Assembly (NCBI GenBank): GCA_038212445.1
Contig: JBBQUM010000017.1
Coordinates: 1-64,000 of the forward strand
Reading direction: 5' to 3'
DNA length: 64,000 bases
DNA from: TMP-7 sp038212445
Lineage (GTDB): Bacteria; Acidobacteriota; Terriglobia; Bryobacterales; Bryobacteraceae
Shown: one piece after another, positions 24,978 through 33,048 of the stretch
Layout: the number at the start of each line of letters is the position of its first letter
Numbering within the stretch: the first letter of the stretch is position 1
Translations under genes and position numbers: made by a program
Notes under the pieces: model-generated
Databases searched by the model: none
The model's input: the letters and a program-made list of their open reading frames with translations, nothing else
Told to the model about the DNA's origin: nothing

Positions 24978-26240
24978 GCTCTCGGCCGTTTCCCCGTCAA
25001 AGATCACTACGGCGTCCACGGAAAACAGCGACGCTAGAATGAGCGCCCGGGCAGCCGCCGTCGACCCTTCGTTTTGAACTCCCACAACGAGCCGGTCGCA
25101 ATCGGCCCTCAGCTTTTCAAAGTGGGTCAGGTGGTCGAGCGATAACGCCTCGAAGCGTCCCGACGCGAAGCCGACACGCAGCCCCATGCGCTTCCACATC
25201 GCTACACGTTCCACCGCCTCCGCCCGCTCCAGCACTTTTTCGCCGGCGACGATCGAGGACCGAAGCTCGATCTCCCGGACGAGTTCAGATCGATCCACCA
25301 CTGCCGTTCCGATCTTTCCAACCACAATCCCAGCCGCGATATTGGCGAGTTCCACCGAATCGGCGACACTTGCTCCTGAGCCAAGCGCGGCTGCGAGTGT
25401 GGCCCCGACGGTGTCCCCTGCGCCAGAGACTTCATAGACTTCGCGAGCCAGCGACACGAACTCACGCGAGGGCTGATCCCGAGGAGTTAACAGCATTCCC
25501 GCTTGGCCGCGTGTCAGTAGAATATTTTCCGCTTCCGTCACCTCGAGTAGCTTTCGTGACGCAGCCTCCTGCTCTGAAGAATTCCCCACAGGCATGCCCG
25601 TGGCCTCCGCCAGCTCTTTCAGATTTGGCTTGATCAGCGACGCGCCGCGGTAGCGCGTGAAGTCGTTCCCTTTGGGATCTACGATCACTTTCTTCCCCGC
25701 AGCCCGCGCCACGCGGATAAACTCGGCGGCCCGTTCGCCACCCAGCGTACCCTTCGCGTAGTCCGACAGGTAAACCACGGAGCATTGCCCAACCACATCC
25801 TGAAACGCCTGCAGCAATCCAGCGAGAGTGGCGTCACTCAAAGGCTCGGTGGTTTCCAGGTCCGCCCTGAGTAGCTGCTGTCCATGCGCTACGTAGCGCC
25901 TCTTCACCGAGGTTTGCCGCTCGCTCTCCTCGAGAACGACACTCTCGCACTCAGAGATTTCGTCAAGCAGCGAGTCCACCTCAATTCCAGCGGCGTCGGC
26001 CCCAGTCACCGAGAAAAGGCGAATCGAACATCCCAGTGCGCTCAGATTGCGCACAGCGTTCCCCACTCCACCCAGCATCGATCGCTGTGAACTGATGCGG
26101 ACCACGGGAATAGGGGCCTCAGGCGAAATCCGGCTTACCTTGCCATAGACAAAATGGTCGAGGATGAGATCGCCCACACAAGCGACTACGGCGGTGTCCA
26201 GTCGCTCGATAAGCGGGATCAGATGCTGGAGTTTGCTCAA
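24945..26240 (-). CDS. HldE-like heptose-7-phosphate kinase with degenerate nucleotidyltransferase domain
   Basis: In bifunctional HldE the N-terminal PfkB-type kinase makes heptose 1,7-bisphosphate and the C-terminal domain makes ADP-heptose for lipopolysaccharide. Here the kinase domain (1 to about 330) looks intact: LDHFVYGKVSRISPEAPIP, GGVGNAVRNL, DPKGNDFTRYRGASLIKPN and catalytic SGAGDTVGATL. The C-terminal part (about 348-431) still aligns (DRLVVGVQN, LFSVDAVVIFD, LSPDVV), but the GxFDxxHxGH motif is GRFEALSLDHL and the protein stops just before the usual KGxDY block. Transfer activity is therefore doubtful. The protein is about 40-60 residues shorter than usual, and its 3' end overlaps the decarboxylase gene. 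Confidence 0.85.
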   Translation of the reverse strand: MSKLQHLIPLIERLDTAVVACVGDLILDHFVYGKVSRISPEAPIPVVRISSQRSMLGGVGNAVRNLSALGCSIRLFSVTGADAAGIEVDSLLDEISECESVVLEESERQTSVKRRYVAHGQQLLRADLETTEPLSDATLAGLLQAFQDVVGQCSVVYLSDYAKGTLGGERAAEFIRVARAAGKKVIVDPKGNDFTRYRGASLIKPNLKELAEATGMPVGNSSEQEAASRKLLEVTEAENILLTRGQAGMLLTPRDQPSREFVSLAREVYEVSGAGDTVGATLAAALGSGASVADSVELANIAAGIVVGKIGTAVVDRSELVREIELRSSIVAGEKVLERAEAVERVAMWKRMGLRVGFASGRFEALSLDHLTHFEKLRADCDRLVVGVQNEGSTAAARALILASLFSVDAVVIFDGETAESLTGALSPDVV

Positions 26241-26252
26241 GCGGCCAGTTTA

Positions 26253-28031
26253 CTATGGACGGCCGGTAATCTCGGCCTCGAAGTAGTCACGGATCTTGCC
26301 GCGATTCGGGCCGGCGTTCCGTGCCGCATCGGCGAAATACTTCACTGCCTCGGCAGGCGCCGTAGCAGCATCAAGCCGGAAGATCCAGGGAACGTTCGCC
26401 GAAATCAAAGTGCGATCGGACGACAGTGCGATCACCGGAAGTAACGCTTTCGCCGCAATCTGCCCCGCCAGATGAGCCGACGCCCGGTCTGTCGCAATGA
26501 TCCCCACTGTGCCTGGACGATAGACAAGATCCACCAACGCCGTCGACGATTTGCCCCACGACTCGTCTGACGATATGCCCACCACGCGCATGCCGGGACG
26601 CTGCAAGCCGGCCGCGAGCTTTTCCGCATCCGGACCAAACAAGCCCACCACCGGCCCTCCCGTGGAGTCTTCAATTGCAGGACCCGCATAGCCTACGCGA
26701 TTTTCGTTTAACGAAGCGTACGGCTTTTCCATCGTGTACCGCCGGTAAATCATCTTGCCGTTCTTCACCAAGCCAAGATAGAGCGGCGCAATGTTCTTCG
26801 CATTTGGATCGAAGATCATCTCACCAGTCACGCCCTTGTAGCTCTCGATGGCATACAGCGCGTCACGGATGCGGCCCCTGCTTAGCCCGGCCTTGCAGAT
26901 CGAATCGAGCAGAATATTCATCGTGTCAAAGGCCAGCGCGGAGAACGAATCCACCGGCGCGTGATAAGCGGCGTCGAAGCGTTTCTGGAAACTCAGCCAT
27001 GCTGGATCGTCACGATTCGGGTCGAAAGGATAAACCACCTCCAGGCCTTCGGCTGCCGGGCCCGCGACGCGAATCAGTTCCTCGCCAACCACGCGAGCGC
27101 CGCCGAATACCGGCTGTCGCATCCCGAGTTCGCGCATCTGCTTCAGGATCACGGCAGCCGCTGGAGCGTCGGCCCACAATACGATCCCGTCCACTCGCGA
27201 GTCGTTGATCACCCCCAGAGCCCGTCGAAAATCGGTGTCGCCCGGCATGTACTTCTGCTCGATGATCACCGGATGGCCGAGGCGCCGCGATGCGTCCTTG
27301 AACTTGCCCACGCCAAACCGGCCGTAGCGCTCATTCACCCGCAGCAGCGCGATGCGCTTCAACCCGCGATCCGTATAGATGCGGCGCGCGAGCGTGTAGC
27401 ACTGCACGCGGTCGTCCTGGATCGACGTCAGCATCCACGGGATCACTGTCTCCGGGATCGTCGGATCGGTGGCCGCGCTGTTCACCATCGGCAATTCCGC
27501 CCGTAGCGAAACGCGGAGCGCAATGTGCGTCGAGTCGCCGCTGATCGACCCCAGCATCGCCCACACCTTGTCGTCGTAAACCATCTTGACGATCTCGTTG
27601 CTCGACGACCCCCATATGGCGCCGTCGTTGTGGACCTTCAGCCGGAATGGCTTCCCTCCGTAACCGCCATGCGCATTCGCCTCCTGTATGGCAAGTTCGG
27701 CGCCGCGCAGCATCGCCGTCCCCAGCACGATGTCCTTGTGGTCCTGCACCGGACCGAGAAATCCAATCGCAACTTCTTCGATGTCCTTCACCGCTACCGG
27801 CGCCGCGTCCGAAGCCGACCCGTTGTAGTCCGGAGTCTTGGTGTAGTGCTCGTAGTAGGGCTTGGTGTAGTTGCTGAAGGGACGCAGGTCCGCCGGCGCA
27901 TTGGCGTACGGCTCAAGCTTGCGCTCGGCACGCACCGGCTGAGTGGCGCCGCAGGAGCAAGCGTCACTTGTTTGGGCATGCAGCAACGAAATCGCGGCGA
28001 ACAGCCACGCGCCGGCCAGCAGCAATCTCAT
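26253..28031 (-). CDS. ABC-type substrate-binding protein, branched-chain amino-acid (LivK) family
   Basis: A 592-residue exported protein with a signal peptide (LLLAGAWLFAAISLLHAQ) and then a Cys pair in DACSCGATQP. Residues about 85-455 form a periplasmic binding fold of the Peripla_BP_6 group (VAIGFLGPVQDHKD, LRGAELAIQEANAHGG, LGSISGDSTHIAL, ALLRVNERYGRFG, FDTMNILLDSI). The remaining 130 residues look like part of a second such fold (GGPVVGLFGPDAEKL, IIATDRASAHLAG). No permease or ATPase gene is adjacent, so it may be a receptor or orphan binder. The start lies 3 bp after the RidA-like gene with a GAGG element upstream; it is last in the long minus-strand operon. Confidence 0.88.
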   Translation of the reverse strand: MRLLLAGAWLFAAISLLHAQTSDACSCGATQPVRAERKLEPYANAPADLRPFSNYTKPYYEHYTKTPDYNGSASDAAPVAVKDIEEVAIGFLGPVQDHKDIVLGTAMLRGAELAIQEANAHGGYGGKPFRLKVHNDGAIWGSSSNEIVKMVYDDKVWAMLGSISGDSTHIALRVSLRAELPMVNSAATDPTIPETVIPWMLTSIQDDRVQCYTLARRIYTDRGLKRIALLRVNERYGRFGVGKFKDASRRLGHPVIIEQKYMPGDTDFRRALGVINDSRVDGIVLWADAPAAAVILKQMRELGMRQPVFGGARVVGEELIRVAGPAAEGLEVVYPFDPNRDDPAWLSFQKRFDAAYHAPVDSFSALAFDTMNILLDSICKAGLSRGRIRDALYAIESYKGVTGEMIFDPNAKNIAPLYLGLVKNGKMIYRRYTMEKPYASLNENRVGYAGPAIEDSTGGPVVGLFGPDAEKLAAGLQRPGMRVVGISSDESWGKSSTALVDLVYRPGTVGIIATDRASAHLAGQIAAKALLPVIALSSDRTLISANVPWIFRLDAATAPAEAVKYFADAARNAGPNRGKIRDYFEAEITGRP

Positions 28032-28034
28032 GAA

Positions 28035-28523
28035 TCAACCCTCTTTCGACGGGATGAACATCGCAATGGCTTCGATCTCGATCAACAATTCGGGACGGCA
28101 GAGAATCGCCTGAATTCCCGTCGAGGCGGGCAGCGGGTCCAGCCCTTCCTGCTTGAAGAACGCCGTTCGTTCTTCGTTGAATGCGGCATAGTCCCGCTCG
28201 ATGTCCCGCAGGTAGCATGTGGTACGGACGATGTTCTTCCAGGTAGCGCCTTCAGCCGCCAGCAGTTCGGTGATGTTCTTGTACGTCCGTTGGAGCTGCG
28301 CACGAAAATCCCCGATGTGAACGGAGTTTCCGGCTTCGTCAATGCTCGCCGTCCCTGAAATGAGCAGGATGACGAGGCCGTTAAGGTCAATGCGGAGAGC
28401 CCGCGAAAACGAACTGGGCTTCTCATACGCAAAAGCTTCGTTCAGCACGCTCGGCGCGCTGACAGCACGGTGGCGCACTTCCGTCGCACCGGAAATCTGT
28501 TCGAGCACATCGGTAAGTGTCAT
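28035..28523 (-). CDS. RidA/YjgF/YER057c-family protein
   Basis: RidA-type enzymes hydrolyse reactive enamine/imine intermediates; relatives have other roles. The 162-residue product has the fold marks LLISGTASIDEAG, HIGDFRAQLQRTYKNITELL, WKNIVRTTCYLRDIERDY and a C-terminal strand ELLIEIEAIA. It is longer than classical RidA (about 130), with roughly 30 extra N-terminal residues. The usual catalytic Arg region near the end reads QAILCRPELL, so activity as an imine deaminase is uncertain. Its ATG overlaps the stop of the propeller gene by ATGA, and the binding-protein gene follows 3 bp later. Confidence 0.85.
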   Translation of the reverse strand: MTLTDVLEQISGATEVRHRAVSAPSVLNEAFAYEKPSSFSRALRIDLNGLVILLISGTASIDEAGNSVHIGDFRAQLQRTYKNITELLAAEGATWKNIVRTTCYLRDIERDYAAFNEERTAFFKQEGLDPLPASTGIQAILCRPELLIEIEAIAMFIPSKEG

Positions 28524-29587
28524 TTTGTAGAATCTCCCGCTTGTTTGATTCGAATTCCATGGCTCAGGCCTTTGGCCGTCGCCACCCAGACGTCGTCTCC
28601 TTGAAAATCGAGACCGAACGTGTAATTGTGTGCCGGCGCCGTATCCACGGCCACCGTTGTAGTCTTGCCGGCTCCATCGCGTACCAGCATTTCTGGAACG
28701 CGAGTTTTCAAGGCCGGTCTGTACGTAACCCAGTTTGTTCCGTCATAGAACGCCACACCCTTGTCCGTGCAGAACCAGGTCCGCGTCCCATCCACCGTCT
28801 TCACCTGGTTCAGAAAGTTGCTCGGCAACCCGCTGTCCATGTCCAAAAAATTCCGCCAGTTGCGGCCGTCATACCGGCTCGCTCCAAAGTAGGTGCCCAC
28901 CCACAGAACCTTGTTCACGTAACTCACTGAGGTCGTGATTTCGTGAATGAGCCCCTGGTCCTTGAACAGCACGATCTCGGTTTCGCCGTCTGGATCGTTG
29001 TAGTCCTTCCAGCGCTCGGTCTTCACATCGAACTCCAGAACGCCGCCGCCCCAAACCGCGTAGTAAACCTTGTCTTCCGCCGCTGTAACGTTGTAAGTCC
29101 AGATTTCGTACATCGGAGTGTTGCGCTCGTTGTACAGGCTCCACTGATTGGTGCGCGTGTTCAGGCGGCTGGCACCCGCGGCAGTTGCTACCCAGACCAT
29201 ATCGCCCTGCACAGCCACGCTATAAACCACGTCATTGGCCACTCCGCTGTTCAACTGCGTGAACGAATCGATGCGACCCGCCGAGTAGCGGCTCAGCCCG
29301 CCCATCGTCGCGATCCAGAGATCGTGCGTACGCTTGTCCAGGGCTAGGGCAAGCACAGCGCGGTGCGCCAGTCCGTCGGCTGTGCCGAACACCTTCCACT
29401 TGCCCTTCTCGTAGAGCGCCAAACCGTTGTCGGTGCCGGCCCAAACCCGATTCCCGTCCACTGCCACGCTGTAGACGCGGTCGTTTGGCAGTCCTTCAGC
29501 CGTCGTGAAATTCTGCCAGCGGTACTGCGGCATCTGTTGGGCGCCCGCAGCGCATGCAAGAAGAGCGATGAGTAGGACGTTCTTCAT
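28520..29587 (-). CDS. exported beta-propeller protein (two-component-regulator-type propeller repeats)
   Basis: A 355-residue secreted protein with a signal peptide (MKNVLLIALLACAAGAQ). It has about seven propeller blades of the Reg_prop type, each with a GLPxDxVY or GLAxRxV turn and a WVGT/WIAT/WVAT blade end (for example VWAGTDNGLALYEKGKW, LWIATMGGLSRYSAG, LWVGTYFGASRYDG). Such repeats usually sense ligands outside hybrid histidine kinases; here no membrane or kinase part is present, so the propeller is free. No enzymatic residues are recognised. ATGA overlaps couple it to both neighbours. It may bind the same ligand or redox partner as the other propellers in the operon. Confidence 0.85.
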   Translation of the reverse strand: MKNVLLIALLACAAGAQQMPQYRWQNFTTAEGLPNDRVYSVAVDGNRVWAGTDNGLALYEKGKWKVFGTADGLAHRAVLALALDKRTHDLWIATMGGLSRYSAGRIDSFTQLNSGVANDVVYSVAVQGDMVWVATAAGASRLNTRTNQWSLYNERNTPMYEIWTYNVTAAEDKVYYAVWGGGVLEFDVKTERWKDYNDPDGETEIVLFKDQGLIHEITTSVSYVNKVLWVGTYFGASRYDGRNWRNFLDMDSGLPSNFLNQVKTVDGTRTWFCTDKGVAFYDGTNWVTYRPALKTRVPEMLVRDGAGKTTTVAVDTAPAHNYTFGLDFQGDDVWVATAKGLSHGIRIKQAGDSTK

Positions 29588-31425
29588 AGGGTTCTCAGAT
29601 ATTCGATGAGATCGTTCAGCTCATCCTTCGACAGGTCGTTGGTGACGCCGTGCGTATCCTTGGGATTGAACACGGTCCAGATTTCTTCGAGAGAACGCGC
29701 CGATCCGTCATGCATGTACGGTGCGGTGAGCGCGATATTCGTCAACTGCGGGACATCCACTTTCGGCGAGCGATCGGTCCACTTGGCCGATCCGATATCT
29801 GCGAGTTGCTGGTTTGTGAAGTACTTTCCGGAGTGGCACGCGAGGCACTGCAACTCATCCGGAATCGGCGTGCCGTTCTTTCGCTTATCCCGCTCGAACA
29901 CCGCTTTACCGCGCTCCTGCGCAGCCGTCAACTCGCCGTTCGCGAGCCGGTAGCGATTCGGACGAAGTGGAATCGACTTGATGTAGCGCACCAGGTCCGC
30001 CAGTTCCTGCTTGTTGAAACTCTGCGACCGGAAGAAGAACCGCTCGGTCCGTGGACCGCATTCCGTTTCCAAATCCGGATTGCCCCCGTTCCACTTGTAC
30101 GGCGCCGTCTCACTGACATCCTCCAGCGCGCGATTGTCCACGATATCCACGCCAAAGCCGTCCGGCTCCAAGTCCCACGACAATCCATCGAAGGTGGAGT
30201 CGATGTGGCAAGTCGCGCAGCCGAAACTGCCGTGGAACGAGAAACGCGATGTATAGAACATTTGCTCGCCATGCCGTTCCGGAGTAATTCCTACTGACCG
30301 GCCAACAGCGATCGTCGACGTCACCTTCTGCGCTTTGGTATCGATCACCGACACGGTGTCGTCAAGACGGTTGGCCACGTACAACGTCTTGCCATCCGCC
30401 GACAGCGCCAGTCCGCGCGGATTCCGTCCCACGGGAATGCGCGCCAGCAGGTACGTTCCCGTCGCCGACAGATCGTTGGCGAGCGCGGCATGTCCCGCTG
30501 ACCGCGCAGCTTCCACCACTCTCCCCAGATCCAGCACCGCCACTTCATCCGTCCCACTCGCCGAGATGTACGCCCGCGACTTATCGGCCGCAATTGCGAC
30601 GCCGAAAGGCAGCGAGAAGTGGCTCTCCAAATCGTCCAGCGGCAATTGCACTGCCTCGCCAACGTCCTCGCCGAACACCGCGATGGTATCGCCGAACGCG
30701 GAGGCATGAGCCACGTGGGCCAGCGGGATCAGGTTCTTCGGACGCAGCGCCGTCGCGATTCCAAGTTTCCCGTCCGCCGATAGCGCCATCTGGAATACGC
30801 CGGCTACGTTATGCAACCGCTCCCGCGCCTCCACGATCTGATGCTCCGTGTCCACTTCCGTAATCTCCGATTCCGGCGCCGCGCGAAACGCGCCCGGGTT
30901 CGGATATACGTGGGACACAAATACCCGCGCGCCATTGGGTGACGCAGCCATGTAACTGGCGCCGCGCCCCGCCGCCAGGCGCTGCCCGTCCAATCCGCTC
31001 TTCAGATCGATCACTGAGATGTCGTTGCTAATGCGATTGGCGACGTAGAGAGTCTCGCCTCGTCCATCAAGCGCCGCGCCCGACGGCTCAAATCCCGCCG
31101 GCAAGGTCCGCAGCGCCTGCATCTTCGGCAGGTCCACTTCACTGACCGAATCCGCCCACGAGTTCGTGACGTACCCGCGCTGTCCATCGCGCGTGAGCAC
31201 CATGCCGCGAGGAACATGTCCCACCGCCACGCGTCCCGTGATCGCCTTCGACTGCGTATCCACGGCTACCAGTTCGTCGGTCCCCTGACACAGCACATAG
31301 AGCGTCTTGCCGTCGGGAGACAGCTTCACATCCACCGGACTTGCGTAGCGCTTCCCGCTCGGCGAGCCGGATTGTCCCAGCAGCAGAAACGCGATCAGGA
31401 GTCCGCCGGTGAGTGTGCGTCTCAT
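29584..31425 (-). CDS. YVTN beta-propeller fused to di-haem cytochrome c peroxidase-like domain
   Basis: A 613-residue exported protein. After a signal peptide (LLIAFLLLGQSG) residues about 28-390 form a YVTN-type seven-bladed propeller (repeated YVANRxSNDISVID and LSADGKTLYVANRLDD). The rest is a di-haem peroxidase/MauG-like domain with two CxxCH sites, CATCH at 403 and CLACH at 527, and a likely axial-ligand segment PYMHDGS near 569. Peroxidase members reduce H2O2 with electrons from cytochromes, MauG-like members oxidise protein side chains; which applies is open. AGGAGA lies upstream of the ATG, which directly follows the stop of the CRTAC1 gene. Confidence 0.9.
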   Translation of the reverse strand: MRRTLTGGLLIAFLLLGQSGSPSGKRYASPVDVKLSPDGKTLYVLCQGTDELVAVDTQSKAITGRVAVGHVPRGMVLTRDGQRGYVTNSWADSVSEVDLPKMQALRTLPAGFEPSGAALDGRGETLYVANRISNDISVIDLKSGLDGQRLAAGRGASYMAASPNGARVFVSHVYPNPGAFRAAPESEITEVDTEHQIVEARERLHNVAGVFQMALSADGKLGIATALRPKNLIPLAHVAHASAFGDTIAVFGEDVGEAVQLPLDDLESHFSLPFGVAIAADKSRAYISASGTDEVAVLDLGRVVEAARSAGHAALANDLSATGTYLLARIPVGRNPRGLALSADGKTLYVANRLDDTVSVIDTKAQKVTSTIAVGRSVGITPERHGEQMFYTSRFSFHGSFGCATCHIDSTFDGLSWDLEPDGFGVDIVDNRALEDVSETAPYKWNGGNPDLETECGPRTERFFFRSQSFNKQELADLVRYIKSIPLRPNRYRLANGELTAAQERGKAVFERDKRKNGTPIPDELQCLACHSGKYFTNQQLADIGSAKWTDRSPKVDVPQLTNIALTAPYMHDGSARSLEEIWTVFNPKDTHGVTNDLSKDELNDLIEYLRTL

Positions 31426-33048
31426 CTATTTCTCCTGAATACTCACCACTTGGTCCGCGGTCACATTCTCGAGCACCTGTTTGATCCCGCTGGGCCAGAT
31501 CACCGTAATCTTGTCCGCACGCGCATGTTCGCCAAGTCCGAAATGCAGCCGCCAGTCGTCCTGCCCGAGATAGCCTGATCCGGCCACACGCTCGATCTTC
31601 TGCTTGGCGCCGCCCGCTACCACTTCCACCGTCGCGCCGATTCCGTCCCGGTTACTCTTTGTCCCCTTCAACTGGACCATCAACCAATGACCCGCGCCAG
31701 TGGTGACGTTCCGCCAGAGTTGCCCCTCCGCGCCAAGATTCACCAGAAAGGCGTCCATCCGGCCATCACCATCGAAGTCGGCGAAGCACGCCCCGCGGCC
31801 TACGGTTTTCGAATCGAATACAGCACCGCCGGTGGTCGAGACATCCGTGAACTTTCCGCCGCCGAGATTCTTGAACAGCGAGTGCTCCTGCGGAACCATG
31901 TGAATCAGGCCGCCGTGAAAAATCAGCAGGTCGCGCCAGCCGTCATTGTTGAAGTCGTAGGCTCCGGTTCCCCAACTCGTGTACTGGGCGGCCAGTTGTG
32001 AAATGCCGGCCTGCTGCGTGATGTCCTGCAACGGCAGCTTGCCTGCATTCCGCAGCAGCCGGTTGTACTTGGAATCGCTCACCCAGAGATCCACCAGTCC
32101 GTCGTTATCGAGATCGAAGAGAACCGGCCCCATTGCCGACGTGGACTCGCCATTCTGGCCGAACGCCGCTCCCGCGTTAACCGCGATCTCCTCGAACGTC
32201 CCGTCCTTCTTGTTCCTGAACAGGAAGTTCTCCGTCTTGTCGTTGGCAACGTAGATGTCGGGATAGCCGTCGCCGTCAAAGTCGCCGGCGGTAACGCCCA
32301 TCGTCCGCCCTTTGAAAGCGGCGATGCCCGAAGCCTCACTCACGTTGGTGAATGATCCCTTGCAGTTGTTGTGGAACAGAAGATTGGTGTCCCCCTCATA
32401 ATCGAGAGGACCAGGATAGTTGTCAGCCGCGTAGTAGGCGCGATAGGTCGGATCAAACTTGACGTAACGGCCCACGAAGAGGTCCACGCATCCATCACGG
32501 TCGTAGTCCAGCCACGCTGAACCAATCGCCCATCCCTGTATTTGAAGCCCCGCTTTGGCGGTTACATCCTCAAACGTCCCGTCTCCCTTGTTGCGGTATA
32601 GCGTGACGTGGCCGTAGCTGGTGACGAGCAGGTCGGTGCGACCGTCGTTATCGAAATCCGCCGCGATAGCCGCGAAGGAAAAGCCATCTCCCGCTACTCC
32701 TGCCTGCTCGGTAACGTCGGTGAATTTGCCATTCCCGTCGTTGCGATAGAGATGATTGTGCGGCATCGGGTCCGGCGCCTTCTTGTACGGATACGGATGC
32801 ATCTTCTCTTCCAGCGGGCGGCCGCTGGCCACAAAAAGATCCGGCTTTCCATCGCCGTTATAGTCGAACCAGACACAGCCTGCGCCCGTGCTCTCAAGCA
32901 GCGAGCCCAGCGTTTGGGCGCCAAATGAATGCGTGAACTTTATGCCCGACCGCCCGGTGACATCCTCGAAGCGGATCGGCGGCGCCACAGCATCAGCGGC
33001 CATCAGGGCGGCGCCGCAGAGTATCGGCGAAAGAATCCAGATCTTCAT
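31426..33048 (-). CDS. CRTAC1-family protein: FG-GAP repeats with ASPIC/UnbV domain
   Basis: A 540-residue exported protein with a signal peptide (MKIWILSPILCGAALMAADA). It has at least seven FG-GAP/VCBS blades with calcium-loop signatures of DxDxDGxxD type (DYNGDGKPD, DFDNDGRTD, DYDRDGCVD, DFDGDGYPD, DLDNDGLVD, DFNNDGWRD, DFDGDGRMD), which build an integrin-alpha-like propeller. The end is an ASPIC/UnbV domain (GIGATVEVVAG and ITVIWPSGIKQVLEN). Its biochemical role is unknown in bacteria; carbohydrate or protein binding is a common guess. The ATG at 33048 has AGGA upstream and overlaps the preceding stop by ATGA; longer N-terminal readings lack a signal peptide. Confidence 0.92.
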   Translation of the reverse strand: MKIWILSPILCGAALMAADAVAPPIRFEDVTGRSGIKFTHSFGAQTLGSLLESTGAGCVWFDYNGDGKPDLFVASGRPLEEKMHPYPYKKAPDPMPHNHLYRNDGNGKFTDVTEQAGVAGDGFSFAAIAADFDNDGRTDLLVTSYGHVTLYRNKGDGTFEDVTAKAGLQIQGWAIGSAWLDYDRDGCVDLFVGRYVKFDPTYRAYYAADNYPGPLDYEGDTNLLFHNNCKGSFTNVSEASGIAAFKGRTMGVTAGDFDGDGYPDIYVANDKTENFLFRNKKDGTFEEIAVNAGAAFGQNGESTSAMGPVLFDLDNDGLVDLWVSDSKYNRLLRNAGKLPLQDITQQAGISQLAAQYTSWGTGAYDFNNDGWRDLLIFHGGLIHMVPQEHSLFKNLGGGKFTDVSTTGGAVFDSKTVGRGACFADFDGDGRMDAFLVNLGAEGQLWRNVTTGAGHWLMVQLKGTKSNRDGIGATVEVVAGGAKQKIERVAGSGYLGQDDWRLHFGLGEHARADKITVIWPSGIKQVLENVTADQVVSIQEK

